This document shows positions 8,938 through 18,011 of a DNA stretch of 42,609 nt, piece by piece; within the stretch, counting starts at the first letter, position 1; the number at the start of each line of letters is the position of its first letter. The notes under the pieces are model-generated. The model saw only the letters and a list, made by a program, of their open reading frames with translations. It did not search any database and had not been told where the DNA came from. Source of the stretch: Phenylobacterium sp. (GTDB lineage: Bacteria > Pseudomonadota > Alphaproteobacteria > Caulobacterales > Caulobacteraceae); contig NZ_JAUYOJ010000136.1 of NCBI RefSeq assembly GCF_030697925.1, positions 1 through 42,609 of the forward strand, in the 5' to 3' direction. The translations under genes and the position numbers were made by a program.

Positions 8938-11070
8938 CTAGCCGCCCGAGTGGGCCAGGACCGCCAGCAGCAGCAGGGCCACGATGTTGGTGATCTTGAT
9001 CATCGGGTTCACCGCGGGACCCGCGGTGTCCTTGTAGGGGTCGCCGACAGTGTCGCCGGTCACCGCGGCCTTGTGGGCCTCGGATCCCTTGCCGCCATAG
9101 TGACCTTCCTCGATCAGTTTCTTGGCGTTGTCCCAGGCGCCGCCGCCCGAGGTCATCGAGATGGCGACGAACAGGCCGGTGACGATCACCCCCATCAGCA
9201 TGGCGCCCAGCGAGGCGAAGGCGTTGACCTTGCCCGCGATGGCCTGGATCACGAAGAACAGGACGATCGGCGACAGCACCGGCAGCAGGCTGGGAACGAT
9301 CATTTCCCGGATCGCGGCGCTGGTCAGGATGCTCACGGCCCGACCGTATTCCGGCTTGACCTCGCCCGTCATGATGCCGGGGTTTTCCCGGAACTGACGG
9401 CGGACTTCCTCGACCACGGCCTCGGCCGCGCGGCCCACGGCGGTCATGGCCATGCCGCCGAACAGGAAGGGCAGCAGCCCCCCGAACAGCAGCCCGACCA
9501 CGACGTACGGGTTGGAGAGGTCGAAGGCGACCGCGCCTAGGCCGTCGAAGAACGAGCCCGGGGTGGCGTTGGCCGCGAAGTACTTCAGGTCCTCGGTGTA
9601 GGCCGCGAACAGCACCAGGGCGCCGAGGCCCGCCGAACCGATGGCGTAGCCCTTGGTGACGGCCTTGGTGGTGTTGCCCACGGCGTCGAGCGCATCGGTG
9701 GTGACGCGCACTTCCGGAGGCAGGCCGGCCATCTCGGCGATGCCGCCGGCGTTGTCGGTGACGGGACCGAAGGCGTCGAGGGCGACGATGAAGCCCGCCA
9801 GGGACAGCATCGAGGTGGTGGCTATGGCGATACCGAACAGGCCGGCGAAGCCATAGGTGACGATGATGCCGGCGATGATCACCAGGGCCGGGGCCGCGGT
9901 GGATTCCAGCGACATGGCCAGGCCCTGGATCACGTTGGTGCCGTGACCGGAGACGCTGGCCTTGGCCACCGACTTCACCGGACGGAAGCCGGTGCCGGTG
10001 TAGTATTCGGTGATCACGACGATGAGCGCGGTGACCGCGAGCCCTGCGATGCCGCACCAGAACAGGCTCATGGCGTCGAAGGTCTTGTCGCCCACCGTGA
10101 GCGGCTCAGGGACCAGCGAGGTCACGACCCAGTAGATCGCGCCCACCGACAGGACACCGGTGACGATCAGGCCCTGATAGAGGGCCCCCATGATGTTGTT
10201 GTTCTTGCCCAGGCGCACCGCGAAGGTGCCCAGGATCGAGGTGACGATGCAGACGCCGCAGATGGCCAGCGGCAGCAGCATCATATTGGTGACGACGGTG
10301 GCGTCGTCGCGGAAGAAGATCGCCGCGAGCACCATGGTGGCGACCGTGGTCACCGCATAGGTCTCGAACAGGTCGGCGGCCATGCCGGCGCAGTCACCGA
10401 CGTTGTCGCCCACGTTGTCGGCGATGGTCGCGGCGTTACGGGGGTCATCTTCCGGGATGCCGGCCTCGACCTTGCCCACCATGTCGCCGCCGACGTCGGC
10501 GCCCTTGGTGAAGATGCCGCCGCCCAGACGGGCGAAGATGGAGATCAGCGAGGCGCCGAAACCGAGCGCGACCATGGAGTCGACCACGTCGCGGCTGGTA
10601 TTCTCAAGCCCGAGACCTTGGGTCAGGACCGCGTAGTAGCCGGCCACGCCAATCAGGGCGAAACCCGCCACCAGCATGCCAGTGATGGCGCCCGAGCGGA
10701 ACGCCAGGGACAGGCCCTTGGCGAGGCTCTCGGAGGACGCCTGGGCGGTGCGGACATTGGCCCGCACCGAGATCAGCATGCCCACGAAGCCCGCGAGGCC
10801 CGACAGGGTCGCCCCGACCAGGAAGCCGACGGCCGCGTACCAGCCGATCAGGAACCCGACCGCGACGAGGATGACCGCGCCCACCATGGCGATGGCGGTG
10901 TATTGCTTGTTCAGGTAGGCCTGCGCGCCTTCCTGGATGGCCGCGGCGATCTCCTGCATCCGCGCATTGCCGGGCGAGGCCCGCAACAGGGACAGTGTCT
11001 GAAGCACTCCGTAGAGCACGGCCAGAAAGCCGGCGGCGATCACCAGCCAAAGCGTAGTCTCAGAACTCAT
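8938..11070 (-). CDS. hppA: K+-independent H+-translocating membrane pyrophosphatase
   Basis: HppA couples PPi hydrolysis to proton pumping across the inner membrane. It has 710 residues and about 16 transmembrane helices. The catalytic core is intact: [20 protein letters not shown], then [19 protein letters not shown] with its paired Asp clusters, and a third acidic loop [18 protein letters not shown]. The sequence [10 protein letters not shown] carries Lys at the position where K+-dependent enzymes have Ala, so this is the K+-independent class. It is transcribed alone, with its own terminator. Possible roles are PPi removal in biosynthesis and proton-motive force under low energy. Confidence 0.96.
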   Translation of the reverse strand: MSSETTLWLVIAAGFLAVLYGVLQTLSLLRASPGNARMQEIAAAIQEGAQAYLNKQYTAIAMVGAVILVAVGFLIGWYAAVGFLVGATLSGLAGFVGMLISVRANVRTAQASSESLAKGLSLAFRSGAITGMLVAGFALIGVAGYYAVLTQGLGLENTSRDVVDSMVALGFGASLISIFARLGGGIFTKGADVGGDMVGKVEAGIPEDDPRNAATIADNVGDNVGDCAGMAADLFETYAVTTVATMVLAAIFFRDDATVVTNMMLLPLAICGVCIVTSILGTFAVRLGKNNNIMGALYQGLIVTGVLSVGAIYWVVTSLVPEPLTVGDKTFDAMSLFWCGIAGLAVTALIVVITEYYTGTGFRPVKSVAKASVSGHGTNVIQGLAMSLESTAAPALVIIAGIIVTYGFAGLFGIAIATTSMLSLAGFIVALDAFGPVTDNAGGIAEMAGLPPEVRVTTDALDAVGNTTKAVTKGYAIGSAGLGALVLFAAYTEDLKYFAANATPGSFFDGLGAVAFDLSNPYVVVGLLFGGLLPFLFGGMAMTAVGRAAEAVVEEVRRQFRENPGIMTGEVKPEYGRAVSILTSAAIREMIVPSLLPVLSPIVLFFVIQAIAGKVNAFASLGAMLMGVIVTGLFVAISMTSGGGAWDNAKKLIEEGHYGGKGSEAHKAAVTGDTVGDPYKDTAGPAVNPMIKITNIVALLLLAVLAHSGG

Positions 11071-11281
11071 AGTTTAAGCGCCCCTATGGATTGCACGGAG
11101 TTGACCGACCCCGCCCCGAGAGGCGGCCGACGGCGTTCCAGGCCCTGATGGTTTCCCCAGTATTGGGACGTCGTGGATCCGCCGCCCCTTATCGTGGGCG
11201 GGACGTTGCCAGTTGTAACGGGCGCGTGCAACGCCCTGTTGACCAAGGCTCGGGCGACGCGACGGAAAGCCGGGGCGCGGG

Positions 11282-11740
11282 CTAGGGGCGGATTTCCGCT
11301 GCGCCGCGCGGTCCGGCGGCCATGGGTGGGGCGATCCGGCGCTTGGGCGCCTGGGAGGTGATCGTGATGGCCTTGATGTCCTTCGGCCCAGCGATGGCCA
11401 CGGCCTCACGCATCATGGTCGCCTGCAACCTCGGCGCATCGACGCTCATATAGTCCTTGGTGTTGGTGAAGGGCGTCCGATGGCCGGCCCGGACCAGGGC
11501 GTCGCGGAAATAGGGCTCGCGCTCCCGAAGCTTGGCGGTGTTGGCCGCGGTGGTTAGCACCACGCGCACGGAAACGAAGACGTAGTTTATCAGCTTGCCG
11601 TCCACCACGATGGGCAGGGCCACCGGGGAAAGGTCGACATACTGGCCGACGTCCTTGGGCGCGGACTTCTCCTCGGCGGCCAGCACGGGGCCGGCGCAGA
11701 AGGTGGCGAGAGCGGCAGCGACGAGTAAGCGGCGGAGCAT
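11282..11740 (-). CDS. exported protein with weak FliL-like domain, unknown function
   Basis: A 152-residue protein starting MLRRLLVAAALATFCAGPVLA, a clear Sec signal peptide cut near residue 22. GAGGAT upstream supports this start over an in-frame codon at 11788. The mature part (YVDLSPVALPIVVDGKLINY, then REREPYFRDALVRAG and LRAT-like MMREAVAIAG) resembles the periplasmic domain of FliL, the stator-associated flagellar protein. It has a cleavable signal rather than FliL's membrane anchor. No flagellar genes adjoin it; motB is 12 kb away. I consider the FliL relation plausible but weak. Confidence 0.6.
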   Translation of the reverse strand: MLRRLLVAAALATFCAGPVLAAEEKSAPKDVGQYVDLSPVALPIVVDGKLINYVFVSVRVVLTTAANTAKLREREPYFRDALVRAGHRTPFTNTKDYMSVDAPRLQATMMREAVAIAGPKDIKAITITSQAPKRRIAPPMAAGPRGAAEIRP

Positions 11741-11758
11741 GGGGCATCCTCGCCGAAT

Positions 11759-12334
11759 ATGGTTGCCGCATCCTTGCCGGCGCTCCATCCTCCACGAAAC
11801 GCCACATTGAGGACCCGCAGGATCCGTATTTCAGAAGGCAGGTCGGTCAGTCTCCGACGCATCGAGGCCGGCGACCTTCCGCAGATCGCCCCTCACCTCT
11901 TCACGGTCTCGATCACCGAGCCGCTCACCGAACTGCCCCGGCTCCAGGCCGTGCATGCTGCGACGGGGCTCTGGCTAGAGGACTCCGGCGCGGTGGCCAT
12001 CCTCGAGAACGCTGGCGGTCGAATGGTCGGCACGATGCAATTCTACCGCTCCAGTCCCGTCATCCACGGCTATGAGCTGGGCTACATCGTCCATGATCCG
12101 GCCGATCGCGGCAAAGGCTACGCCTCGGAGGCTACGCGCCTGCTGACCGACCTGCTGTTCGCCGAGCGGCCGGGCTGTTTCCGACTGCAACTGATCATCG
12201 AGACCTGGAACGAAGCATCGTGGCGGATCGCCGAGCGTTGCGGGTACGCCCGCGAGACGCTGTTGCGAAAGGCCGGTTTCAGCACCGAGGATCCTGAGGA
12301 TTGCTACCTTTATGCGCGGGTCCGCGGCGACTAG
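11759..12334 (+). CDS. GNAT family N-acetyltransferase
   Basis: A GNAT acyltransferase of the RimJ/RimL type. Visible elements are SVSLRRIEAGDLPQIAPHL (first strand and helix), YELGYIVHDPADRGKGYA with the acetyl-CoA pyrophosphate loop RGKGYA, and NEASWRIAERCGYARE, the signature of the final helix. The substrate is unknown. The start is uncertain: the ATG at 11759 gives 191 residues but begins with an atypical stretch. A TTG at 11807 would give about 175 residues and leave more promoter room from the divergent gene at 11740. The 3' end overlaps thiL by 4 bp (convergent). Confidence 0.8.
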   Translation: MVAASLPALHPPRNATLRTRRIRISEGRSVSLRRIEAGDLPQIAPHLFTVSITEPLTELPRLQAVHAATGLWLEDSGAVAILENAGGRMVGTMQFYRSSPVIHGYELGYIVHDPADRGKGYASEATRLLTDLLFAERPGCFRLQLIIETWNEASWRIAERCGYARETLLRKAGFSTEDPEDCYLYARVRGD

Positions 12335-13272
12335 TCGTGCCGCCAGCCGCCGGCCCCCGGTTCGATTGGGACACCGTCCACCAGGACCTCGACGCCTACG
12401 CCCGCGACGATCTCGCCGATGAGGGTCAGGCCAGGGATGCGGACCGCGTCCGGCGCCACGGCGCAGACGATCTCATAGTCGTCCCCGCCCGAGGCCAGTG
12501 CGCGCAGGGCCGCGGCGCGGTTCTCCTGTTCGCCTAGCCAGCGGCGGGCGGCGGGCGACAGCGGCAGACGCTCAAGATTCAGCCGCAACCCCGCCCCGCT
12601 GGCGCGGGCGATGTGGCCCGCGTCGGCGATCAGGCCGTCCGACACGTCGGCGGCGGCGGTCACTTGTTCCCTCAGGGCCGCACGCAGGTCGAGGCGCGGT
12701 GTCGGCAGGCGGTAGCGGTCGGCCAGATAGCCATCCGGGTCATCCAGCTCCCGGCGCGCGGCGGCCAGGCCCAGCCAGCCGTCGCCGATGGTCCCGCTGA
12801 CCATGACGAGATCGCCGACTTTGGCGCCGGACCGGCGGATCATCCTGCCCGCCGGGACCCAGCCAAGCATGGTCAGGGAGACCATCAGCGGACCGTGCGT
12901 CGAGACGGTGTCGCCGCCCAGCAGGACGAGGTTCGCACCGTCCTGCGCCAGGCCCGTGGCGAAGGCCTGGCGCTCCGGCCATCCGAAGCTGGGAGGCCAG
13001 GCCACCGCCAGGAAATAGCCGTAGGGCTCGGCCCCTTTGGCGGCCAGGTCGGAGAGGTTCACCCGCAGCAGCTTGCGCGCGATCAGGCCCGGCGCTTCGT
13101 CGCTCAGGAAATGCACGCCCTGGACCATGGCGTCCTTGGTGATCACCAGGTCGAACCCCTGGCGCGAGGGGATCGCCGCGGCGTCGTCCAACAGATCGAA
13201 GGCCTCCGCCGCCCCCTTGGTCAGCGGGCGGTAGAGGCGGGCGATCTGCTCGAATTCATCTGGGCCGGACAT
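12331..13272 (-). CDS. thiL: thiamine-monophosphate kinase
   Basis: ThiL phosphorylates thiamine monophosphate to thiamine diphosphate, the last step of thiamine cofactor synthesis. The 313-residue protein has LLDDAAAI near the N-terminus, [32 protein letters not shown] and AAADVSDGL, the metal- and nucleotide-binding acidic motifs of the PurM/ThiL fold. The start at 13272 overlaps the end of nusB by 17 bp. nusB-thiL linkage at the end of a rib operon is a common bacterial arrangement. No TPP riboswitch is visible near it. Confidence 0.93.
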   Translation of the reverse strand: MSGPDEFEQIARLYRPLTKGAAEAFDLLDDAAAIPSRQGFDLVITKDAMVQGVHFLSDEAPGLIARKLLRVNLSDLAAKGAEPYGYFLAVAWPPSFGWPERQAFATGLAQDGANLVLLGGDTVSTHGPLMVSLTMLGWVPAGRMIRRSGAKVGDLVMVSGTIGDGWLGLAAARRELDDPDGYLADRYRLPTPRLDLRAALREQVTAAADVSDGLIADAGHIARASGAGLRLNLERLPLSPAARRWLGEQENRAAALRALASGGDDYEIVCAVAPDAVRIPGLTLIGEIVAGVGVEVLVDGVPIEPGAGGWRHD

Positions 13273-13726
13273 CCTGGGCCACCGCGTCCAGGGCGCCGTT
13301 CACGAAGCCCGGCTCCGGGCCCTCGAAGAACGACTTGGCGAGCTCAACATATTCGTCGATCACCACCTCGGTGGGCACGTCGGCGCGATGGGCCAGCTCG
13401 AAGGCGCCAGCGCGCAGGATGGCCCGGACCGTGGCGTCCAGCCGCTCCAGCCGCCAGCCGGCGGCCAGGCGCTTGACCACGGCGCTGTCGATCTCGCGCT
13501 GGGCGCCGACCACGCCGCGCACCAGCTCGGCGAAGAACGCCTCATCGGCGCTAGCCAGGGTGTCGCCCTCGGTGGGCGCGTCGCCCTCCACGCCCTGGTC
13601 GAACCGATGGTCGGCGAACTCGCGGATCACCGCCTCGACGCCGGCGCCGGAGACTTCCATCTGGTAGAGGGCCTGGATCGCGGCCAGCCGGGCCACGGAA
13701 CGCATGCTGTGGGCCGTGCCGCTCAT
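13256..13726 (-). CDS. nusB: transcription antitermination factor NusB
   Basis: NusB binds boxA RNA with NusE (S10) during rRNA transcription. The 156-residue form starting [24 protein letters not shown] is chosen because its ATG overlaps the ribH stop as ATGA; a longer in-frame opening upstream lies inside ribH. The N-terminal [16 protein letters not shown] and C-terminal [13 protein letters not shown] plus [12 protein letters not shown] segments are typical of the all-helical NusB fold. Confidence 0.92.
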   Translation of the reverse strand: MSGTAHSMRSVARLAAIQALYQMEVSGAGVEAVIREFADHRFDQGVEGDAPTEGDTLASADEAFFAELVRGVVGAQREIDSAVVKRLAAGWRLERLDATVRAILRAGAFELAHRADVPTEVVIDEYVELAKSFFEGPEPGFVNGALDAVAQDVRPR

Positions 13727-14190
13727 CGGACGGCCTGGCCGAGCAGCTGGCGCTTGAGGGCGACCATCTCCAGCGCCGCGCGCGCAGCGCCGCCGCCCTT
13801 GTCGCCCTCGCTCGCCCGCGCCCGCGCCCAAGCCTGGTCGCCGTCCTCGACGGTCAGGATGCCGTTGCCGATGGCCAGGCGCTTGCCGATGGCCAGGTCC
13901 ATGAGCCCGCGGGCGGACTCATTGGAGACGATCTCGAAGTGATAGGTCTCGCCTCGGATCACAGTGCCAAGCGCCACATAGCCGTCGTAGCGCTTGCCGG
14001 CGGGACGATGACCGCCTTCCTCGGCGATGGCGATGGCGCCAGGGATCTCCAGGGCGCCGGGCACGCTGATCACGTCGTATTCCGCGTCATGGGCGGTGAT
14101 CACATCGGCGGCCGCCTTCAGCAGCTCGTCGGCCAGGTCGTCATAGAAGCGCGCCTCGACCACGAGGATGCGGATTTTCTCTTCGAGCAT
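13723..14190 (-). CDS. ribH: 6,7-dimethyl-8-ribityllumazine synthase
   Basis: RibH condenses 3,4-dihydroxy-2-butanone 4-phosphate with 5-amino-6-ribitylaminouracil. The 155-residue protein shows [44 protein letters not shown] (with the catalytic His) and GNGILTVED, all family hallmarks. It starts 25 bp after the ribE stop. No ribBA gene lies between ribE and ribH, although that is the usual place in many Alphaproteobacteria, so the butanone-phosphate substrate must come from a gene elsewhere. Confidence 0.94.
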   Translation of the reverse strand: MLEEKIRILVVEARFYDDLADELLKAAADVITAHDAEYDVISVPGALEIPGAIAIAEEGGHRPAGKRYDGYVALGTVIRGETYHFEIVSNESARGLMDLAIGKRLAIGNGILTVEDGDQAWARARASEGDKGGGAARAALEMVALKRQLLGQAVR

Positions 14191-14215
14191 GTGAAGTCCT
14201 TTTCGAAGCGACCCT

Positions 14216-14806
14216 TTAGGCCGTTTCGCGCCAGCGGGCGAGATAGCGCGCCAGCATATCGATCTCCAGGTTCACGCGGCTGCCGACCTTGAGCTGGCCC
14301 AGGGTGGTCACGTCCCAGGTGTGGGGGATCAGATTCACCCCGAAGACGTCGTCCTCCACCTCGTTCACAGTCAGGGAGACGCCTTGAATCGTGATCGAGC
14401 CCTTGGGCGCGATGTAACGGTGCAGAGGGCGCGGCACGCGGACCTGGACCCGGTGCGAGCCGCCCTCGCTTTCGATGGAGATCACCTCCCCCACCCCGTC
14501 CACATGGCCCGAGACAATGTGGCCGCCCAGTTCGTCGCCGACCCGAGCGGCGCGTTCCAGATTGACCGAATCGCCGGCCTTCCACTCGTCCAGCGTGGTC
14601 ATCGACAGGGTCTCGCCGGAAACCTCCACCGCGAACCAGTCCTCGCCCTTCTCCACCACGGTCAGGCAGCAGCCGGCGTGGCTGATCGAGGCGCCGATAT
14701 CGACGGTCGAGAGGTCAAAGCTGGTCTCCACCTCGAACCTGCGGTCGCGGTTGGTGTCGCGGACGGCGCGGACGCGGCCCACATCGGTGACGATCCCGGT
14801 GAACAT
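14216..14806 (-). CDS. ribE: riboflavin synthase alpha subunit
   Basis: RibE dismutates two lumazine molecules to riboflavin and the ribitylaminouracil precursor. The 196-residue protein starts [15 protein letters not shown], the family signature, and contains two tandem lumazine-binding domains (residues about 1-95 and 96-190). Each carries the [12 protein letters not shown] / [14 protein letters not shown] type motif, and [14 protein letters not shown] joins them. The reductase gene stop (14807-14809) directly abuts this ATG (14804-14806), so coupling is likely. Confidence 0.94.
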   Translation of the reverse strand: MFTGIVTDVGRVRAVRDTNRDRRFEVETSFDLSTVDIGASISHAGCCLTVVEKGEDWFAVEVSGETLSMTTLDEWKAGDSVNLERAARVGDELGGHIVSGHVDGVGEVISIESEGGSHRVQVRVPRPLHRYIAPKGSITIQGVSLTVNEVEDDVFGVNLIPHTWDVTTLGQLKVGSRVNLEIDMLARYLARWRETA

Positions 14807-15457
14807 TCAGATCCTCTCGTAACGCTCCCAGAGGTCGGCGCCGACCTCCCGGACTTCAAGACGCCGGAGCCTCGGGGCATCGGCCAGGGCGGCCACCGCC
14901 AGGGCCCCGATCCCCGGCCGCCCCTCCCCGCCGATCACCACGGGGGCCCGGAACCACTCCAGGGCGTCCACCAGCCCGCAGCGCAGGAAGCTCGCGGCCA
15001 CCTGGCCGCCGCCCTCGACGAACAGGCGGCGCAGCCCTTCCCTTTCCAAGGTTTCCACCACGTCACGCAACTCCGGACGCTTGTCGCCGACCGCGTGGAC
15101 CTGCAGCACCCGGACGCCGGCCTCCGTCAGGCGGGCCTCCGGCGGCGTGGTGGCAATCAGATAGGTCGGGATTTCGCGGGCGCTGGCGACCAGCTTGCAG
15201 CCGTCGGCCAGCCTCTGTCGGCTATCCAACACAACGCGGGCTGGCTGAGCGCCGATCCAGCCGGGCAGGCGCACGGTCAGTTCCGGATCGTCGGCCAGGG
15301 CCGTCTCGACGCCGATGAGCACCGCGTCGTGCTCCGATCTCAGCCGGTGGGTCGCCTCGCGCGCCTCCGGCCCGGTGATCCAGCGGCTCTCGCCCGTGGC
15401 CGTGGCGATGCGGCCATCCAGCGAGGTGGCGAGCTTGAGGGTGACCCTAGCGCTCAT
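14807..15457 (-). CDS. RibD C-terminal reductase domain protein (no deaminase domain)
   Basis: This 216-residue protein matches the C-terminal half of RibD, the NADPH-dependent 5-amino-6-(5-phosphoribosylamino)uracil reductase. Motifs are [43 protein letters not shown] and [14 protein letters not shown]. The N-terminal CMP/dCMP-type zinc deaminase domain (HAE and PCxxC motifs) of normal RibD, which has about 360 residues in total, is missing. The preceding DNA is nrdR coding sequence, which this gene overlaps by 11 bp, so there is no room for the domain. It is probably a stand-alone reductase in an operon, with the deaminase encoded elsewhere. Confidence 0.88.
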   Translation of the reverse strand: MSARVTLKLATSLDGRIATATGESRWITGPEAREATHRLRSEHDAVLIGVETALADDPELTVRLPGWIGAQPARVVLDSRQRLADGCKLVASAREIPTYLIATTPPEARLTEAGVRVLQVHAVGDKRPELRDVVETLEREGLRRLFVEGGGQVAASFLRCGLVDALEWFRAPVVIGGEGRPGIGALAVAALADAPRLRRLEVREVGADLWERYERI

Positions 15458-15920
15458 CCTCGGACGCTTCGCTCAGGCCCTCCTCGCCGAGGAAGGTCGC
15501 GAACTCGCCGGCCTCGCGGAAGTCGCGATAGACCGAGGCGTAGCGGACATAGGCGACGTCATCGAGGCTCTTGAGCTGCTTCATGACCAGTTCGCCGACC
15601 ACGGACGAGGCGAGCTCGGTCTCCCCCATGCTCTCCAGCTGGCGGGCGATCAGCGAGATCATCCGCTCGATGCGCTCGGGCTCGATCGGACGCTTGCGGG
15701 TGGCGATGGCGATGGAGCGGGCCAGCTTGTCGCGCTCGAAGGGCGTGCGCCGTCCCGACCGCTTGAGGATGGTCAGCTCGCGCAGCTGCACCCGCTCAAA
15801 GGTGGTGAAGCGGCCGCCGCACTCCGGGCAGAGGCGACGGCGGCGGATGGCCGCGCCGTCTTCCGACGGGCGGCTGTCCTTCACCTGGCTCTCGGCGTGA
15901 CCGCAGAATGGGCAGCGCAT
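15447..15920 (-). CDS. nrdR: transcriptional repressor NrdR
   Basis: NrdR is a zinc-ribbon, ATP-cone repressor of ribonucleotide reductase genes. The 157-residue protein has the zinc ribbon CPFCGH near the N-terminus and [12 protein letters not shown] at about residue 31. An ATP-cone follows: [20 protein letters not shown], then [16 protein letters not shown]. Typical length is 150-160 residues. It sits 42 bp after glyA and overlaps the reductase gene downstream; glyA-nrdR-rib is a widespread arrangement. Confidence 0.95.
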   Translation of the reverse strand: MRCPFCGHAESQVKDSRPSEDGAAIRRRRLCPECGGRFTTFERVQLRELTILKRSGRRTPFERDKLARSIAIATRKRPIEPERIERMISLIARQLESMGETELASSVVGELVMKQLKSLDDVAYVRYASVYRDFREAGEFATFLGEEGLSEASEDER

Positions 15921-15962
15921 GATGTAGCCCCTCCCGGCCTACCTAACCCCCAGATACAGGGT

Positions 15963-17252
15963 CTAGCCGTAAATGGGGAAGCGTTTCGTCAGCGCCAACA
16001 CCTCGTCACGCACCTTCGCCTCGACGGCGGAGTTGTCGCCGCCCTTGGAAAGGCCGTCCAGGACCTCGCCGATCCAGGTCCCGACCTGACGGAACTCGCC
16101 GGGTCCGAAGCCGCGGGTGGTGCCGGCCGGGGTGCCGACCCGCAGGCCCGAGGTCTGTATCGGGGGAAGCGGATCGAAGGGGATACCGTTCTTGTTGGTG
16201 GTGATGTGGGCCCGCTCCAGGGCGACCTCGGCGTCGGCGCCCGACACGCCCTTCGGCGTCAGATCGACCAGCATCAGGTGGCTGTCGGTGCCGTTGGAGA
16301 CGATCTTGAAGCCGGCTGTCTGCAGGCTGTCGGACAGCGCCCGGGCGTTGTCGATCACCTGGCGGGCATAGAGCTTGAACTCAGGCTTCAGCGCCTCGCC
16401 GAAGGCCACGGCCTTGGCGGCGATCACGTGCATCAGCGGGCCGCCCTGCAGGCCCGGGAACACCGCGCTGTCGATCTTCTTGGCCAGCTTCTTGGAGTTG
16501 GTGAGGATCATGCCGCCGCGGGGACCGCGCAGGGTCTTGTGGGTGGTGGTGGTCACCACATGGGCGTGCGGGAACGGGTTCGGATAGACCCCACCGGCCA
16601 CCAGGCCAGCATAGTGGGCGATGTCGACCATCAGGATGGCGTCGACGCTGTCGGCGATCTCGCGGAAGCGGGCGAAGTCGATGTGGCGGCTGTAGGCGGA
16701 GGCCCCGGCGATGATCACCTTGGGCTTTTCGGCCAGGGCCACCTCGGCGGCCTGATCATAGTCGATGAGATGGTCCTGCTGGCGGACCGAATAGGCCACG
16801 GGGCGGAACCACTTGCCCGACTGATTGACGCTCTTGCCGTGGGTCAGGTGGCCACCCGCCGCCAGGTCCATGCCCATGAAGGTGTCGCCAGGGCTCATGG
16901 TGGCCATGAACACCGCCTGGTTGGCCTGACTGCCGGAGTGTGGTTGCACATTGGCGTACTCGCAGCCGAAGATCTGCTTGGCCCGGGAGATGGCGATCTC
17001 CTCGGCGATGTCCACCACCTCGCAGCCGCCGTAGTAGCGCTTACCGGGATAGCCCTCTGCGTACTTGTTGGTGAGGACCGAGCCCTGGGCCTCCATGACC
17101 GCGCGCGAGACGATGTTCTCGGACGCGATCAGCTCGATCTGGTCCTGCTGGCGCTTCAGTTCGCGAGACAGCACCGCGGCGATGTCGGGGTCGGCCTCGG
17201 CGATTCGGGCGGAGAAGAAGGCGTCGGACGGTGTCTGGGTGTGGACGGTCAT
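15963..17252 (-). CDS. glyA: serine hydroxymethyltransferase
   Basis: GlyA interconverts serine and glycine with tetrahydrofolate, supplying one-carbon units. Glycine is also a substrate of the nearby HemA. The 429-residue PLP enzyme has [50 protein letters not shown] and [14 protein letters not shown], where the Lys is the Schiff-base residue. It heads the minus-strand operon through nrdR, rib genes, nusB and thiL. The upstream 176 bp is shared with the divergent MucR-like gene. Confidence 0.96.
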   Translation of the reverse strand: MTVHTQTPSDAFFSARIAEADPDIAAVLSRELKRQQDQIELIASENIVSRAVMEAQGSVLTNKYAEGYPGKRYYGGCEVVDIAEEIAISRAKQIFGCEYANVQPHSGSQANQAVFMATMSPGDTFMGMDLAAGGHLTHGKSVNQSGKWFRPVAYSVRQQDHLIDYDQAAEVALAEKPKVIIAGASAYSRHIDFARFREIADSVDAILMVDIAHYAGLVAGGVYPNPFPHAHVVTTTTHKTLRGPRGGMILTNSKKLAKKIDSAVFPGLQGGPLMHVIAAKAVAFGEALKPEFKLYARQVIDNARALSDSLQTAGFKIVSNGTDSHLMLVDLTPKGVSGADAEVALERAHITTNKNGIPFDPLPPIQTSGLRVGTPAGTTRGFGPGEFRQVGTWIGEVLDGLSKGGDNSAVEAKVRDEVLALTKRFPIYG

Positions 17253-17428
17253 GGGCGTGGCTTTCGGGAATCTTGGGAGGGGCGGAGGCCAGGGGCGCTC
17301 TTTAACGCCTTAGGCCGGGTGAACCAAATCCTGGGAACAATCTGGACGTCCGAGCGTTGCTGCCGAACCGGAGGTGCGCGCGTGCGCGGCCTCGCGGCCG
17401 TGAATGTCACGCAGTCAGGGGGCTCTGT

Positions 17429-17860
17429 ATGAGTATTGATGTCGAACCCGAGGGTCGTTCGGGTGAAGAATTGCTGCGCCTGGGGGCCGATATCGTCTCG
17501 GCCTATGTGAGCCGCAACGCCGTCTCGGTCGACGCCGTCCCCGACATCATCAGGTCCGTCCATGGCGCGCTGGAGTCTCTGGGCCGGGCGGCTGTCGCCC
17601 AGCCGGAGGAGCGGGCCAAACCCGCCGTCCCGATCAACCGTTCGATCCAGAGCGACTTCATCGTCTGCCTGGAGGACGGCAAGAAGCTGAAGATGCTCAA
17701 GCGCTATCTGCGCTCGCGATACGACATGAGCCCTGACGACTACCGCCGCCGCTGGGGCCTGCCGCCCGACTATCCAATGGTTGCCCCGGCCTATGCCGCG
17801 CGGCGCAGCGATTTCGCCAAGAAGATCGGCCTCGGCCGAGGCGTCCGCCGCGGGAAGTGA
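17429..17860 (+). CDS. MucR/Ros-family transcriptional regulator lacking canonical zinc ligands
   Basis: A 143-residue protein of the Ros/MucR prokaryotic zinc-finger family, which regulates envelope, motility and cell-cycle genes in Alphaproteobacteria. The N-terminus ADIVSAYVSRNAVSVDAVPD is the family oligomerisation part. The DNA-binding part FIVCLEDGKKLKMLKRYLRS, then DYRRRWGLPPDYPMVAPAYA and DFAKKIGLG, is typical. At the four Ros zinc positions (Cys, Cys, His, His) this protein has Cys80, Asp83, Tyr93 and Tyr98. Zinc-free homologues Ml1 and Ml2 of Mesorhizobium still bind DNA. The start at 17429 follows CAGGGGG; an upstream in-frame opening at 17357 is not family-like. Confidence 0.88.
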   Translation: MSIDVEPEGRSGEELLRLGADIVSAYVSRNAVSVDAVPDIIRSVHGALESLGRAAVAQPEERAKPAVPINRSIQSDFIVCLEDGKKLKMLKRYLRSRYDMSPDDYRRRWGLPPDYPMVAPAYAARRSDFAKKIGLGRGVRRGK

Positions 17861-17878
17861 CCGAGCCTGGGCTCGGTC
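17859..17878 (+). terminator. hairpin after the MucR-like gene
   Basis: GACCGAGC and GCTCGGTC form a perfect 8-bp stem with a 4-nt loop overlapping the last two bases of the stop codon. No T-run follows; the CCCCGC repeat begins directly after it. It may act as a transcript-end stabiliser or a weak terminator. Confidence 0.45.
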
Positions 17879-17879
17879 G

Positions 17880-17902
17880 TCCCCGCGAACGCGGGGATCC
17901 AG
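17880..17902. repeat. dispersed palindromic repeat, copy 2
   Basis: Second copy of the 23-nt element at 8845-8867, identical in 21 of 23 positions. The two changes lie in the loop (A to C) and just after the right arm (C to T). It directly follows a hairpin at the end of the MucR-like gene. Confidence 0.7.
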
Positions 17903-18011
17903 AGGGTGAATGAGCGGGCCAGCCGCTAGGTTTTGATCAGCGAACCCTGAGGGTCTCCGAAGGTGTTGAACACCGCGCGGGTATGCGCCCGCGCGGCTCG
18001 AATCGCAAGGT

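Noticed and set aside
8705..10057. 450-residue minus-strand frame inside hppA
   Set aside because: Arg/His/Gly-rich alternate frame of hppA; the pyrophosphatase frame holds all the catalytic motifs.
15921..17428. Search for riboswitches (FMN, TPP, glycine) before glyA, the rib genes and thiL
   Set aside because: No recognisable conserved core of these aptamers was seen; the rib genes and thiL start inside or next to upstream genes, leaving no leader.
15315..17432. 705-residue open frame on the plus strand opposite nrdR and glyA
   Set aside because: It is antisense to well-conserved genes. Its translation is rich in Gly, His, Arg and Asp without any family motif, which is typical of GC-rich shadow frames.
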